The notes beneath the pieces are model-generated. The model was not told where the DNA came from. It did no database searches and saw only the letters and a program-made list of their open reading frames with translations. The translations under genes and the position numbers were made by a program. A stretch of 64,000 nucleotides of DNA from Brachyspira sp. G79 (GTDB lineage: Bacteria; Spirochaetota; Brachyspiria; Brachyspirales; Brachyspiraceae): positions 2,031,816-2,095,815 of the forward strand of contig NZ_JQIU01000008.1 of NCBI RefSeq assembly GCF_002379365.1, read 5' to 3'. This document shows positions 54,882-63,981 of the stretch, piece after piece (within the stretch, counting starts at the first letter, position 1; each line of letters starts with the position of its first letter).

Positions 54882-55433
54882 TTATTTATTTACAAAATCA
54901 TTCTTGTCATATTCATCATCTGTAATCTTATATAGATAATCATCTTTAGTATATTCTCTATCTTCAAATCCTAAATCTGATATCTCCATTTTAGGATAAT
55001 TGTCCCAATTAGCACCTTCTCTTCTCCACTTAGAAATTTCAGAGGAATAATCAAATGATTCAAGATAGATTCTAATAAGCGTTTTATCTTCAGATAAAGT
55101 TATAGCTGTATATGCATCTGCATATTCATTTTCAGTCTCCTGTCTTTTTCTTGAATATATAGCATAGTTATTGGACATACCTATAAAAATTAAATCACCT
55201 TGTAGAGTAGGATGATGATAACGGCTTGCTATATCTCCATTATCTTTAAAATACCCGACAGGAAATCCTCTTGAAGATCTTAAAGGTACAATAGCTTTTC
55301 CTTTAACTGCCTCCAAAAACTCAGCAGCTTCTTTACTATTTTTATCAACTCCGGGTACTGAAACTTGCCCTGCTTCATTTCTGCCGCATGCTGCTATAAA
55401 AATAAAAGAAAAAATAATTAAAAGTTTTTTCAT
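54882..55433 (-). CDS. Lipoprotein of unknown function
   Basis: 183 residues. The signal peptide (MKKLLIIFSFIFIAAC) has a lipobox ending IAAC. The mature part begins with a helix (NSKEAAEFLEAVKGKAIVPL) and contains several Tyr/Asp-rich strands and an acidic C terminus. No family is recognised. A GGAGG ribosome binding site precedes the ATG. It is a single gene between flgK and the pst operon. Confidence 0.8.
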   Translation of the reverse strand: MKKLLIIFSFIFIAACGRNEAGQVSVPGVDKNSKEAAEFLEAVKGKAIVPLRSSRGFPVGYFKDNGDIASRYHHPTLQGDLIFIGMSNNYAIYSRKRQETENEYADAYTAITLSEDKTLIRIYLESFDYSSEISKWRREGANWDNYPKMEISDLGFEDREYTKDDYLYKITDDEYDKNDFVNK

Positions 55434-55499
55434 TTTTACCTCCTAATTTTTTTTAATAAAAAACTTTTTTAATATACAATATAATATATAACTTGTCAA

Positions 55500-55632
55500 A
55501 TGATTTTGAAACAAGGCTGTATTCCAGTCTAAATTTAATAATTTATATATCATGTAAAATGTTATTTTTATAGTTTATAAATTATTAAATTTACGTATAA
55601 TTTTTTCAAGTACTTTTGAAATAAGTCTATTC
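55500..55632. repeat. Intergenic repeat family C, diverged copy
   Basis: Left terminus near 55495-55520 (ACTTGTCAAATGATTTTGAA, then ACAAGG) and right terminus near 55605-55630 (TTCAAGTACTTTTGAAATAA, then GTC). Here both termini read in the same direction, so the pair is direct, not inverted; the AT-rich interior has no GC island. The right terminus abuts the pstB stop codon. Confidence 0.4.
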
Positions 55633-55636
55633 TATA

Positions 55637-56386
55637 TTAACTCTCCATAAGTTTTATATAGTTTTTTATTATATTGTTTTCATTATTATTAAAAATATCA
55701 TCAATTTTACCGCTTTCCAAAACCTTACCTTCATACATAAATACTGAATTATCCGATATTCTTCTAGCCTGTGCTATATTATGAGTAACTATTATAATTG
55801 TATATTTATCTTTAAGACTTAATAATGTATCTTCTATTTTGTTAGAGTTTATAATATCCAAAGAAGAACAAGGCTCATCAAGAAGAAGTATATTAGGTTC
55901 TATACTCAAACTTCTTGCTATACAAAGTCTTTGTTTTTGTCCGCCGCTTAATTTTAAAGCTGAAGTATTTAATTTATCTTTTACTTCATCATAAAGATTA
56001 GTCATTTTTAAAATAGAAGTTATTTTTTCTGATATATCTTTTTTATTAAATCCGTAATATTTCAAAGCATAACTAATATTTTTATAAATTGTCATAGGAA
56101 AAGGAGTAGGCGTTTGAAATACCATTCCTATATTTTTTCTTAATATTTCTATTGGTATATCATTAGTATTTTTATTGTCAAAATAAATATTGCCTTTTAT
56201 AATGGCATTATCTTCTTCCAGTATTATTTTATTTATAGTTTTTAAAAGAGTACTTTTACCGCATCCGCTTGGACCTATTATAGAAGTGATTTTATTTTTT
56301 TCAAAATCTATATTTATATTATTGAGTATATTTTTTTCTCCGTAATATACGTATATATTTTCTAGTTTTAAAATAGCATTATTCAT
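55637..56386 (-). CDS. pstB: Phosphate ABC transporter ATP-binding protein PstB
   Basis: 249 residues. Walker A GPSGCGKST, Q-loop VFQTPTPFPMTIY, signature LSGGQKQR and Walker B ILLLDEPCSSLD. FQTPTPFPM is typical of PstB. It powers phosphate import with PstC and PstA. Its start overlaps the pstA stop by four bases. It is the last gene of the operon; no phoU follows. Confidence 0.92.
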   Translation of the reverse strand: MNNAILKLENIYVYYGEKNILNNINIDFEKNKITSIIGPSGCGKSTLLKTINKIILEEDNAIIKGNIYFDNKNTNDIPIEILRKNIGMVFQTPTPFPMTIYKNISYALKYYGFNKKDISEKITSILKMTNLYDEVKDKLNTSALKLSGGQKQRLCIARSLSIEPNILLLDEPCSSLDIINSNKIEDTLLSLKDKYTIIIVTHNIAQARRISDNSVFMYEGKVLESGKIDDIFNNNENNIIKNYIKLMES

Positions 56387-57222
56387 ATTTTATACCTATT
56401 TTTTAATATCATAATTCTTAAAAATCTTAAAAATACAGCAAAAAAGTTTAATAATAAAACTATAGAAAGAAGTACAAAAGCAGCTGCATAAGCATTTTGC
56501 TGTGATATTCCCTGAGTAAGAAGTATATACAAATGATAAGGCAGCACCATAGAAGGTTTGAATATTGAAGAAGCAGTAGGGGCATTTATAACAGCACCAG
56601 TAAACATCAAAGGAGCAGCTGCCCCTATTGCAAAAGCATTTGCAAGCATTATTACGGATAAAGCCTTTACTCCTATCTCTTTTGATACTATATGTATAAT
56701 AGTGTACGATTTACTTATTCCCAAAGCATAAGAGCTATTTATTATATCTTTGTCTAATTCTTTTAATATCTTTTTCATTCTTATTGCTATAAATGGCAGA
56801 ATCATAATAGACTGAGTTATCGACATTGATAATATAGATTTCCCAAGCCCCAAATATAATACCAGCATCGCATATCCGAATAATCCCAAAACAACAGATG
56901 GTATTCCAGCTATACATTGAAAAACTATATCAAAACATGAATTAATATACTTGTTTTTATTATAAAATACTAAATATATAGCCGATGATACTGCAAATAC
57001 TGATGATATAATAGAAGATATTAAGCAGGTATATAAACTTCCTACTATAGCTGGAAATATACCGCCCTCTTTACCTAAGATAATTCCTTCAGGCTTACCT
57101 AGCAAAAAGTCCAAACTTAGAGCATTTCTTCCTTTGTATAATATAAAAATAAATATAAATATGGCCGCAAATATAATTACAGCAAAACTTATTACAGCCC
57201 ATATCTTTATTAAAGTTTTCAT
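56383..57222 (-). CDS. pstA: Phosphate ABC transporter permease PstA
   Basis: 279 residues with six membrane helices. GGIFPAIVGSLYTCLISSI and the BPD loop INSSYALGISKSYTIIHIV are as in PstA. It forms the channel with PstC. It overlaps pstB and pstC by four bases each, a tight translationally coupled arrangement. Confidence 0.9.
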   Translation of the reverse strand: MKTLIKIWAVISFAVIIFAAIFIFIFILYKGRNALSLDFLLGKPEGIILGKEGGIFPAIVGSLYTCLISSIISSVFAVSSAIYLVFYNKNKYINSCFDIVFQCIAGIPSVVLGLFGYAMLVLYLGLGKSILSMSITQSIMILPFIAIRMKKILKELDKDIINSSYALGISKSYTIIHIVSKEIGVKALSVIMLANAFAIGAAAPLMFTGAVINAPTASSIFKPSMVLPYHLYILLTQGISQQNAYAAAFVLLSIVLLLNFFAVFLRFLRIMILKNRYKI

Positions 57223-58130
57223 AATTCCAATTTAAGTAAATATTTTTTCAAAAAATGTACAAATATATTTATGATAGATAATGTTATCATAAGTACAGCA
57301 CCGCTTGCAAATAAAGCACTATAATGCATACTTTTAACTTCTGCCATTCCTATTTCTAATGCAATTAAGGAAGCTATAGTTTCAGCCTTTCCTAATAGTC
57401 TTGGAAAAACCAAAGAATTACCTATGACCATCATAACAGCCATAGTTTCTCCTAAAGCTCTTGACACAGCAAGTATAAATCCAACTAAAATAGCATTTTT
57501 TGAATTTGGAAGAATGAGCTTTAATACCATATACCATTTATCTACACCAAGTGAAATAGAAACATTATTATATGATTTTTTTAATACAATCATACTTTCT
57601 GTAACAGTTGAAATTATAAAAGGAAGTATCATAAAAGAAAGCAGTATACTAGCAGCCAAAACAGATTCTCCAGCCGACATATTAAGTACCCGCTCGAAAA
57701 ATTTTACTATTATAACTAAACCTATAAAACCATATATAACAGAAGGCACAGCAACTATTAAATCCATTAAAGAAAGCGAAAAGGAACGTACAAAATCATT
57801 AGCAATAAATACTAAAAATATACTAAATCCTATCCCTATAAATAAACTTATCAATGTTGAAAGCATAGCAGTATATATTGTAGCAAGTATAATGTAGAAT
57901 ATACCATAACTTTCAGAAACTCCAAATGCCAAAGGACGCCATACTTTTCCAAATACAAAATTATATATTCCTATATGTTTTAATATTGGAATACTTTCTT
58001 TTACTATAAAAAATATAATAAAAGCCAAAACAATAATACATAAAAAAGATACTATTGTTATAAATAAAGAAAAAATAGCTTCTTTAATATAAGCATTGTT
58101 ATTTTTTATAGTATTAAAGTATTCCAACAT
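57219..58130 (-). CDS. pstC: Phosphate ABC transporter permease PstC
   Basis: 303 residues with six membrane helices. It has the extended N terminus usual in PstC, FGKVWRPLAFGVSESYGIF and the loop ALGETMAVMMVIGNS, both diagnostic. It pairs with PstA. It starts 28 bases after the pstS stop. Confidence 0.9.
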   Translation of the reverse strand: MLEYFNTIKNNNAYIKEAIFSLFITIVSFLCIIVLAFIIFFIVKESIPILKHIGIYNFVFGKVWRPLAFGVSESYGIFYIILATIYTAMLSTLISLFIGIGFSIFLVFIANDFVRSFSLSLMDLIVAVPSVIYGFIGLVIIVKFFERVLNMSAGESVLAASILLSFMILPFIISTVTESMIVLKKSYNNVSISLGVDKWYMVLKLILPNSKNAILVGFILAVSRALGETMAVMMVIGNSLVFPRLLGKAETIASLIALEIGMAEVKSMHYSALFASGAVLMITLSIINIFVHFLKKYLLKLEL

Positions 58131-58157
58131 AAGATATATATATATTGCTATTTTAAT

Positions 58158-59060
58158 TTATTCTACAGGTATATATCCGTTTTCTTCTACTACTTGTTTT
58201 CCTATATCACTAAATACATAATTAACAAATGCATTTTCACTTTCAGAAAGTTCTGAATTTTTAATAAACATTAATGGTCTTTGTATTTTATACTGTCCGT
58301 TTAATATATTTTCTTTAGTAGGTTCTACTCCATCAACTTTGAAAGCAAATAGATTATCTTTATTTTGATTATAAACGCCATAAGAAGCATAACCTATAGC
58401 ATTTTCATTTTCTACTATTTTTGTTCCTAATGCTCCCATAGAAGGCGATTGTATAGCATTAGGAGATATTTGAGTTTCTCCCATTATAGATTCTTGGAAA
58501 ACTTCATAAGCACCGCCGCTTAAATCTCTGATTATTACTACTATTTCTTTCTGAGGCAAAGAAGCATCTACATCACTCCAGTATTTATATTCTCCTGAAA
58601 ATATTTTTCTAATAGTGTCTGAATCCAAATTATCTTTAATCTGTACTATAGGGTTTTTAGCATTAACTGATACAGTAAGAGCATCGGAAGCTACTAAAAA
58701 CTCTTTATAATTTGTCATTTGAGTTTTTTCGCTATCTCTTATTTTTCTTGCAAGCATACCAAAACTTGCTGTATTATCTAATATACTTTTTACTCCAGCT
58801 CCAGAACCTGCTGATGATACATATATAGATATTTTTTCATTAGGCAAATTAGAAGATACTTTATCCCAAGTAACATATTCTTCCATAAACTTTGTTCCTA
58901 TAGAAGCCATTACTGGAGCTAAAGAAGATGAACCGTCAAAAGATATTTCTGCTTTAAAATTGGTATTAGATGATGCTGTTTTTGAGGTATTATCTGTTTT
59001 GTTGGAATTGCAGCTAAAAATTAAAGCTACAATAGATAAAAAAAGTATAATCTTTTTCAT
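58158..59060 (-). CDS. pstS: Phosphate-binding lipoprotein PstS
   Basis: 300 residues. A lipoprotein signal (VALIFSC) precedes a PstS-type binding fold: ISFDGSSSLAPVM near residue 40 and VSSAGSGAGVKSI near residue 95 provide the phosphate-binding Ser/Thr turns, and GAYEVFQESIMG follows. It delivers phosphate to PstCAB. It is the first gene of the leftward operon pstSCAB. No clear Pho-box dyad was found upstream. Confidence 0.9.
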   Translation of the reverse strand: MKKIILFLSIVALIFSCNSNKTDNTSKTASSNTNFKAEISFDGSSSLAPVMASIGTKFMEEYVTWDKVSSNLPNEKISIYVSSAGSGAGVKSILDNTASFGMLARKIRDSEKTQMTNYKEFLVASDALTVSVNAKNPIVQIKDNLDSDTIRKIFSGEYKYWSDVDASLPQKEIVVIIRDLSGGAYEVFQESIMGETQISPNAIQSPSMGALGTKIVENENAIGYASYGVYNQNKDNLFAFKVDGVEPTKENILNGQYKIQRPLMFIKNSELSESENAFVNYVFSDIGKQVVEENGYIPVE

Positions 59061-59161
59061 TTTTAGAATCCTTTAATATTTGTAATAATAAAATATAATT
59101 TAACATTAAAAAAGATAAAGTCAATAAATTAAACATTATAAAAACTTAAAATAATAAAAAA

Positions 59162-59182
59162 GGATAGCATTAAAAGCTATCC
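59162..59182 (-). terminator. Terminator of fabH
   Basis: GGATAGC (59162-59168) pairs with GCTATCC (59176-59182). On the minus strand TTTTTTATTATTTT follows. Confidence 0.8.
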
Positions 59183-59216
59183 CAACGATAATTTTATTCA
59201 AAAATATATAGATGTT

Positions 59217-60182
59217 TTACCAAATCATTAAAGTAGAACCCCAAGTAAAACCGCCACCAAATCCTGTAAGAAGAACCAAATCATTATCTTTAATTTTATT
59301 ATTTTCCAAAGCATCAGTTAAAGCTAATCCTATACTTGCAGAAGAGCAGTTTCCAAATTTATTTAATACAACACTTACTTTCTCCATAGGAAGACCTATT
59401 CTTTTGGCAACAGCCTGCATAATTCTTAAATTGGCTTGGTGCGGAACAAAGAAACTTACATCAGATAATTGTTTTCCAGTGCTTTCCAAGACTTTATCTA
59501 TACTGTTAGAAAACTCTGTTACAGCTCTTTTAAAAGTTTCAGAACCAGCCATATATATTTTAAACTCTGGAGCATCTACATCCTCTCTTATAGGGCATAC
59601 ACTTCCTCCGTTTAACACTATGCTCATATCAGGTTCACTTTGCATATGCATTCCAAGAATACCTCTTCCATCATCTCTTGTTGTTATTAATGAAGCAGTA
59701 GCAGCATCACCGAATAATATGGCAGTACCTCTGTCCTTCCAATTAATATCTTTAGTTAATTTTTCAGAAGAAACTATAAGAACATTTTTGCATTGACCGC
59801 TTTCTATTAAAGCAACTGCAGTATTTAATGAATATATATATCCAGAACATGCAGCTGATAAATCTAAAGCAAAGCAATGTTTAAGACCTAAAGCATTTTG
59901 AAGCTGACCTGCCATAGAAGGAAATATATAATCTTTTGTTACAGTAGGAACTAAAATTGCATCAACTTTGTTTAAATCTACACCTTTTTTTTCTAAGTTT
60001 TTAACTGCATTGAAGCCCATTTCAAATATGGTTTCATCAGCTCTTGCCATATGTCTTGTTTCTATACCAGTACGTGTTATTATCCATTCATTATTGGTAT
60101 CTAATATACTTTCAAAATATTTATTATCTAATATTCTTTCAGGCACATAATATGCTATATTCTTTATATATGCTCTTTTCAT
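59217..60182 (-). CDS. fabH: 3-oxoacyl-ACP synthase III, FabH
   Basis: 321 residues from the ATG at 60182, chosen because GGAG lies 6 bases ahead; the ATG at 60194 overlaps this site. The catalytic Cys is in DLSAACSGYIYSL, the His in FVPHQANLRI and the Asn in FGNCSSASIGLAL, with the C-terminal GFGGGFTWGS. It starts fatty acid synthesis by condensing acetyl-CoA with malonyl-ACP. It stands apart from other fab genes in this window. A family B repeat lies upstream. Confidence 0.92.
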   Translation of the reverse strand: MKRAYIKNIAYYVPERILDNKYFESILDTNNEWIITRTGIETRHMARADETIFEMGFNAVKNLEKKGVDLNKVDAILVPTVTKDYIFPSMAGQLQNALGLKHCFALDLSAACSGYIYSLNTAVALIESGQCKNVLIVSSEKLTKDINWKDRGTAILFGDAATASLITTRDDGRGILGMHMQSEPDMSIVLNGGSVCPIREDVDAPEFKIYMAGSETFKRAVTEFSNSIDKVLESTGKQLSDVSFFVPHQANLRIMQAVAKRIGLPMEKVSVVLNKFGNCSSASIGLALTDALENNKIKDNDLVLLTGFGGGFTWGSTLMIW

Positions 60183-60310
60183 TTGACGCTCCATTAAATA
60201 TAGTTAAAGATGGAATTTTTATTTTATCATTTTAGTATAAAATATCAAAAAAACTATAGTTAATAGTAACTATTTTGTTTAAAATGATGAATTATAATGA
60301 CCTATAATAG

Positions 60311-60675
60311 TGAATTTTAATATATATTATTTCTGTCAACTGATTCACTTTATATAGAATGATCAATTTTTTACTGTAGCTTTACCAAAGTTTTTATTCT
60401 TTGGATACGCTTAACAAAAAACTCAATTACTGCTACTTTATATGCTAACAATTTGTATTAAAAGTATTGTAATATTTAAAATTTAGCACAAAAATGCAGT
60501 TTTTAACCTGCATACAGCCACAGAGAGGTGTAGCTACCAAAGGCGTACATATGCGGCATACAACGCTACTTCATTAGTTTGTAAAAAAACTGTGGTTTAG
60601 CAAGACTGTGAAACTACACAAATATACAAATTAAAAAAGTAATTTTTTGAAAAACTGTATTTATTTGGCTATAAA
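60311..60675 (+). repeat. Intergenic repeat family B, copy 7 (longest, diverged)
   Basis: Fills the gap between fabH and the next gene. The left end has TTGTCAACTGATTCACTTTA, as in the copies at 4566 and 11288, with a weak outward -10. In the interior are TTTGGATACGCTT, AAAGGCGTACATATGCGGC and AAAAACTGTGG. The right end is TTGAAA (60647-60652), 17 bases, TATAAA (60670-60675), facing the membrane protein stop codon. Confidence 0.6.
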
Positions 60676-60688
60676 CAATATAAATTAA

Positions 60689-61484
60689 TTATTCCTCATC
60701 TGTTATATTATCTTCATCTTCTACATCTGATTGGGTACTGCTTATATAATCTCTGTTTAGGAAAAATAATGATATTATTATTTTGAAATAAATGTCAAAT
60801 ATATAAAGCACTATCATAGCAATAAAATATGAAAGAAGATTCTCTCTACTGTTTATAGGCGATGAGAGAAAAGTTATTGAAAAAACATTTTGAAAGAAAA
60901 ATATAAATAGTAATATAAATAATGTTTTAAAAAATTTAGGTTTTACAAGATAATATGAATATCTCAAAGCATTTATTCCCCAAGTATGCCTTAAAGCACA
61001 AATATTTTTTATAAATACAAAAAATACAATTAAAGCTATACCTGGTACTACAAAAAATGTAAGACCTAAAAATACTAATACAAAATATATAAACGATGTA
61101 AATAAAGCAGGAAATATAAATCTAAAACTTTTAACTATAGACCAAGCAGCAGTTTTTACTCTTTTATAAATTAATCTCTCTACCAATAAAGATACTGATA
61201 TCACAGAAAGTACATCTAAAAACCAAGAGAGAAAAATATTTACATAAAATCCTATGCTTACTTCAGTTTTAAATAGATAAATTAAATCTTCAAATGTTTT
61301 TACCTCTGATGCTTGAAAAATTTTTTACAGGAAAGTATATGCTTGTTAATATTATAGGAAGAGAGCATATTAAAGATATTATAAAAAAATTTTTAAAGTT
61401 GGCAGTAAATAGAGAAAAAGAAACAGTAAATAAATCTAAAGTTTCAAACTCTCTTTCTTCCAGTCGTTTTCTTAATGATGCCAT
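60689..61484 (-). pseudogene. Integral membrane protein, frameshifted into two parts
   Basis: The first part (61484-61290) reads MASLRKRLEEREFETLDLFT and ends soon after SIYFPVKN. The second part is the open frame ending at 60689, rich in membrane helices. Between them, removing one base from the A6T5 run near 61316-61326 gives PVKIFQASEVKTFEDLIYLF, which continues in frame through ISVSLLVERL. The repaired protein is 264 residues with about six membrane helices and an acidic C terminus (DVEDEDNITDEE). No family is recognised. The indel is of the kind also seen in metQ2, metQ3 and hisC, but here it is an extra base. Confidence 0.65.
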
Positions 61485-61617
61485 AAAATTCCTTATTTAT
61501 TATAATCGTATATAATTAGTTATTATTTGAGATGTGTAAGTTTTTCATGTTGTATTTTAACCTATAGCAGTTAAAATTACAAATTTTAATATAATTTTAT
61601 TAATAATACTAAATAAA

Positions 61618-61649
61618 AAGACTAGACCTTTAATTAAAAGCCTAGCCTT
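61618..61649 (-). terminator. Terminator of the AGE-family epimerase gene
   Basis: AAGACTAGACCTTT pairs with AAAAGCCTAGCCTT through a stem with several G-U pairs (61618-61649). On the minus strand TTTTTATTTAG follows. Confidence 0.65.
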
Positions 61650-61670
61650 GAATTAACTATATTTTAAATA

Positions 61671-62852
61671 TTATCTTGCATTAATAGCATCTATTATTTC
61701 AGCACATTTCATGTACATTCTAGGTATATGGAAAGGTCCTTTATACATATTTCCTTTTAAGTCTGTAGATATTCTTCCATCTCTATGAAGATATCCGAAC
61801 CATTCACCATATTCTGTATCTATAAATTTTTTAGTGTATTCTTTTACCATATCATGTTTTTCTAAATACTTGTCATCTTTAGTAAAGTAATAACAATATA
61901 AAGCAGCAATAGCAGCTTCAGTCTGAGGCCACCAGAATTTCATGTCATGATGATATTCGCTTTTAGGCTTTCCAAGTACGTCCATATATTGAATAATACC
62001 GCCGTACTCTTTATCCCAGCCCCATTCCCACATCCAGTCAAATATTTTTAGTCCTAGGGCTTTTAATTTTTCATCATGTCCTCTTTCTATAGATTCTCTT
62101 AATATAAACCAAGATGATTCTATAGCATGTCCAGGGTTTAGTAGTCTTCCTTCAAAGTGATCTTGCAAAGTGCCGTCTGGATTGCATTGTTCTAATACCG
62201 CCTTTTTCTCTTCATATAAAAATAATTGTATATTAGATAAAAGATTATCTATATATTTGTTATAATAATCTTTATTTTCAGAATCGGCTTTTCTTAATTC
62301 CTGAACAGTGGCAAGCATTATCATAGGAGGTCCGAAAGCTATAGTAGGTCTGTTTACAGGGTTTACTTTAGGTATTAATAGACCTTCTTTTTGGTACCTG
62401 TCTATATTATCAAGTATTTCTCTAGCCTTTTTAGCATAGCTCTTATCACCGCTTGCTCTTGAATATGCTGCCATAGCTATAAGACAAAATGTTTCTGAAT
62501 AGTAGTATCTTAATCTTTTTATGATAGGTTTACCATCTTCAGTTACTCTAAAAAACATTCTTCCGTCGCCTTCTTTATCAAAACAGTATTTTTCCAAAAA
62601 GTCTATTCCTAGTTTTGCCGCTTCTAAATATTCATCTTTCTTTTCAAAATCAGCATAAAGAGTAGATAATACCCAAGCAAATCTTCCCTGAAACCATACA
62701 GATTTATCACTTTCTATAAGGTTTCCTTTTCTGTCTAAAGCAGTATAGTATCCTCCATGCTTTTTATCAAGACCGTTTTTAAGCCAAAATGGTATAACAT
62801 TTTCTTTAAGCATATGAAGATACTCGTTTTTTACTTCGTTTAAATTGCTCAT
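61671..62852 (-). CDS. AGE family sugar epimerase (N-acylglucosamine 2-epimerase type)
   Basis: 393 residues, the normal length of the AGE family. An alpha/alpha barrel is indicated by KHGGYYTALDRKG, KSVWFQGRFAWVLSTLY, NPGHAIESSWFIL and HDMKFWWPQTEAAIAALYCY. The His in GHAIE and HDMKFWWP are at the catalytic positions of renin-binding-protein-like epimerases. The substrate may be an N-acyl sugar or a free or linked glucose; the sequence does not decide. It is a single gene with its own terminator. Confidence 0.85.
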   Translation of the reverse strand: MSNLNEVKNEYLHMLKENVIPFWLKNGLDKKHGGYYTALDRKGNLIESDKSVWFQGRFAWVLSTLYADFEKKDEYLEAAKLGIDFLEKYCFDKEGDGRMFFRVTEDGKPIIKRLRYYYSETFCLIAMAAYSRASGDKSYAKKAREILDNIDRYQKEGLLIPKVNPVNRPTIAFGPPMIMLATVQELRKADSENKDYYNKYIDNLLSNIQLFLYEEKKAVLEQCNPDGTLQDHFEGRLLNPGHAIESSWFILRESIERGHDEKLKALGLKIFDWMWEWGWDKEYGGIIQYMDVLGKPKSEYHHDMKFWWPQTEAAIAALYCYYFTKDDKYLEKHDMVKEYTKKFIDTEYGEWFGYLHRDGRISTDLKGNMYKGPFHIPRMYMKCAEIIDAINAR

Positions 62853-62970
62853 AAAAATTCCTTAAAATCAAAATAAGATTTTATTAATAAATGATATGTT
62901 AATATTAACAGATTGATATTATAAAAGCAATAATAAAAATAAATTTTTATTTATATATTGTGAAGTATTA

Positions 62971-62998
62971 TTGACATTTTTTTATAATAGCATAAAAT
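62971..62998 (+). promoter_or_regulatory. Promoter of the DUF438/hemerythrin-like gene
   Basis: TTGACA (62971-62976), 16 bases, TAAAAT (62993-62998). The dyad at 63001 begins 2 bases later. Confidence 0.6.
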
Positions 62999-63000
62999 AA

Positions 63001-63016
63001 GTTAGAACAATCTAAC
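63001..63016 (+). promoter_or_regulatory. Putative operator, shared with copA
   Basis: GTTAGAACAATCTAAC: perfect six-base arms around ACAA, overlapping the expected transcription start. It matches the copA site at 34976-34991 at 14 of 16 positions. Confidence 0.6.
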
Positions 63017-63035
63017 AATGTATAGAGAGGACATA

Positions 63036-63908
63036 ATGATAACTTTAGAATATATTAATACAAATGAAACTATATATAATTTATGCACTAAATATCCAAA
63101 ATTAAAAGATGCTTTGTATGATTTAGGATTTGATAAGATAAAAAATCCAATAATGTTTAATACAGTATCAAAGGTTATGACTATGAAGAATGCTTTAAAA
63201 ATGAAAGATATTAATATTGAAGATATTAAAGATAAACTTAATGAATACGGATTTGCTATTGATTTAAATACTGATGAAAAAAATATAGGTGAAAGAAATG
63301 AAGTATTAAAATCTCTTATAGTAAGACTTCATAATGGTGAAAATATAGAAAATATAAAAAAAGAGTTTGAGGATAAATTATTGAAAGTGTCAGCTGAAGA
63401 GGTGTATAATGCTATGCATGAGCTTGTAAACAATGGCATGAGTATAGATGAAGCTAAACGCTTTTTTTATATACGTACTTTGCTTTTGAAAGATGCTATG
63501 GATAATTCTAATATTACAAATAATTATAATATCATAAATATATTTAAAAGAGAAAATAGATATATAGAAAAATTATTAAATGATATTAGCAGTATTAATA
63601 TTTTATATAAAGAGTTAAGCTGTCATTACCATAAAAAAGAAAGTATATTATTTGCAGCTTTAAAATCATATGGTAATGATGAGCCTTCAAAGGTAATGAC
63701 AAGAGTGGACAAAGATATACTTGAGAGCTTAAAATCTATTATAGACAGCGATTTAAATAATGATGATTTAAAAGAAAAATATGAAGAGATAAATGCTAGT
63801 ATTTTGGACATGATATTTAAAGAAGAGAATATACTTATACCACTTTGTCTAGACACTTTATCTAAAGAAGATTTTGAAAATATGGCAAGTAATCATAATA
63901 AATCATAA
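63036..63908 (+). CDS. DUF1858-DUF438 protein with hemerythrin-like C terminus
   Basis: 290 residues from the ATG at 63036, chosen because AGAGG lies 5 bases ahead; the ATG at 63018 has no site and lies beside the operator. Residues about 1-60 are a DUF1858-type unit (NETIYNLCTKYPKLKDALYD). About 85-155 match DUF438 (IVRLHNGENIENIKKEFEDK). The C terminus (about 190-290) is the short hemerythrin-like part usual in this family: LSCHYHKKESILFAALKSYG, PSKVMTRVDKDI and FKEENILIPLCLD. Some His and Glu ligands are present, so an iron-bound redox or NO/O2-sensing role is possible. Confidence 0.8.
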   Translation: MITLEYINTNETIYNLCTKYPKLKDALYDLGFDKIKNPIMFNTVSKVMTMKNALKMKDINIEDIKDKLNEYGFAIDLNTDEKNIGERNEVLKSLIVRLHNGENIENIKKEFEDKLLKVSAEEVYNAMHELVNNGMSIDEAKRFFYIRTLLLKDAMDNSNITNNYNIINIFKRENRYIEKLLNDISSINILYKELSCHYHKKESILFAALKSYGNDEPSKVMTRVDKDILESLKSIIDSDLNNDDLKEKYEEINASILDMIFKEENILIPLCLDTLSKEDFENMASNHNKS

Positions 63909-63951
63909 ATAATGTGGAATTGTTTTAAATACTATTCAATAATTAATTTTA

Positions 63952-63981
63952 TGTATACCTAAAAAAATTATATTTTGTTAA
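63952..63981 (-). repeat. Family B end (reverse), 3' of the DUF438 gene
   Basis: On the minus strand: TTAACA, 18 bases, TATACA, a weak family B right end facing the stop codon of the DUF438 gene, 43 bases away. The rest of the copy would lie beyond the window. Confidence 0.4.

Noticed and set aside
57424-57897. 157-residue open frame on the plus strand
   Set aside because: Antisense to pstC; no ribosome binding site or family motif.
55637-59060. Pho-box upstream of pstS
   Set aside because: No repeated half-sites with the expected spacing could be picked out from the AT-rich background.
59212-59796. 194-residue open frame on the plus strand
   Set aside because: Antisense to fabH, whose catalytic motifs are unmistakable; no independent support.
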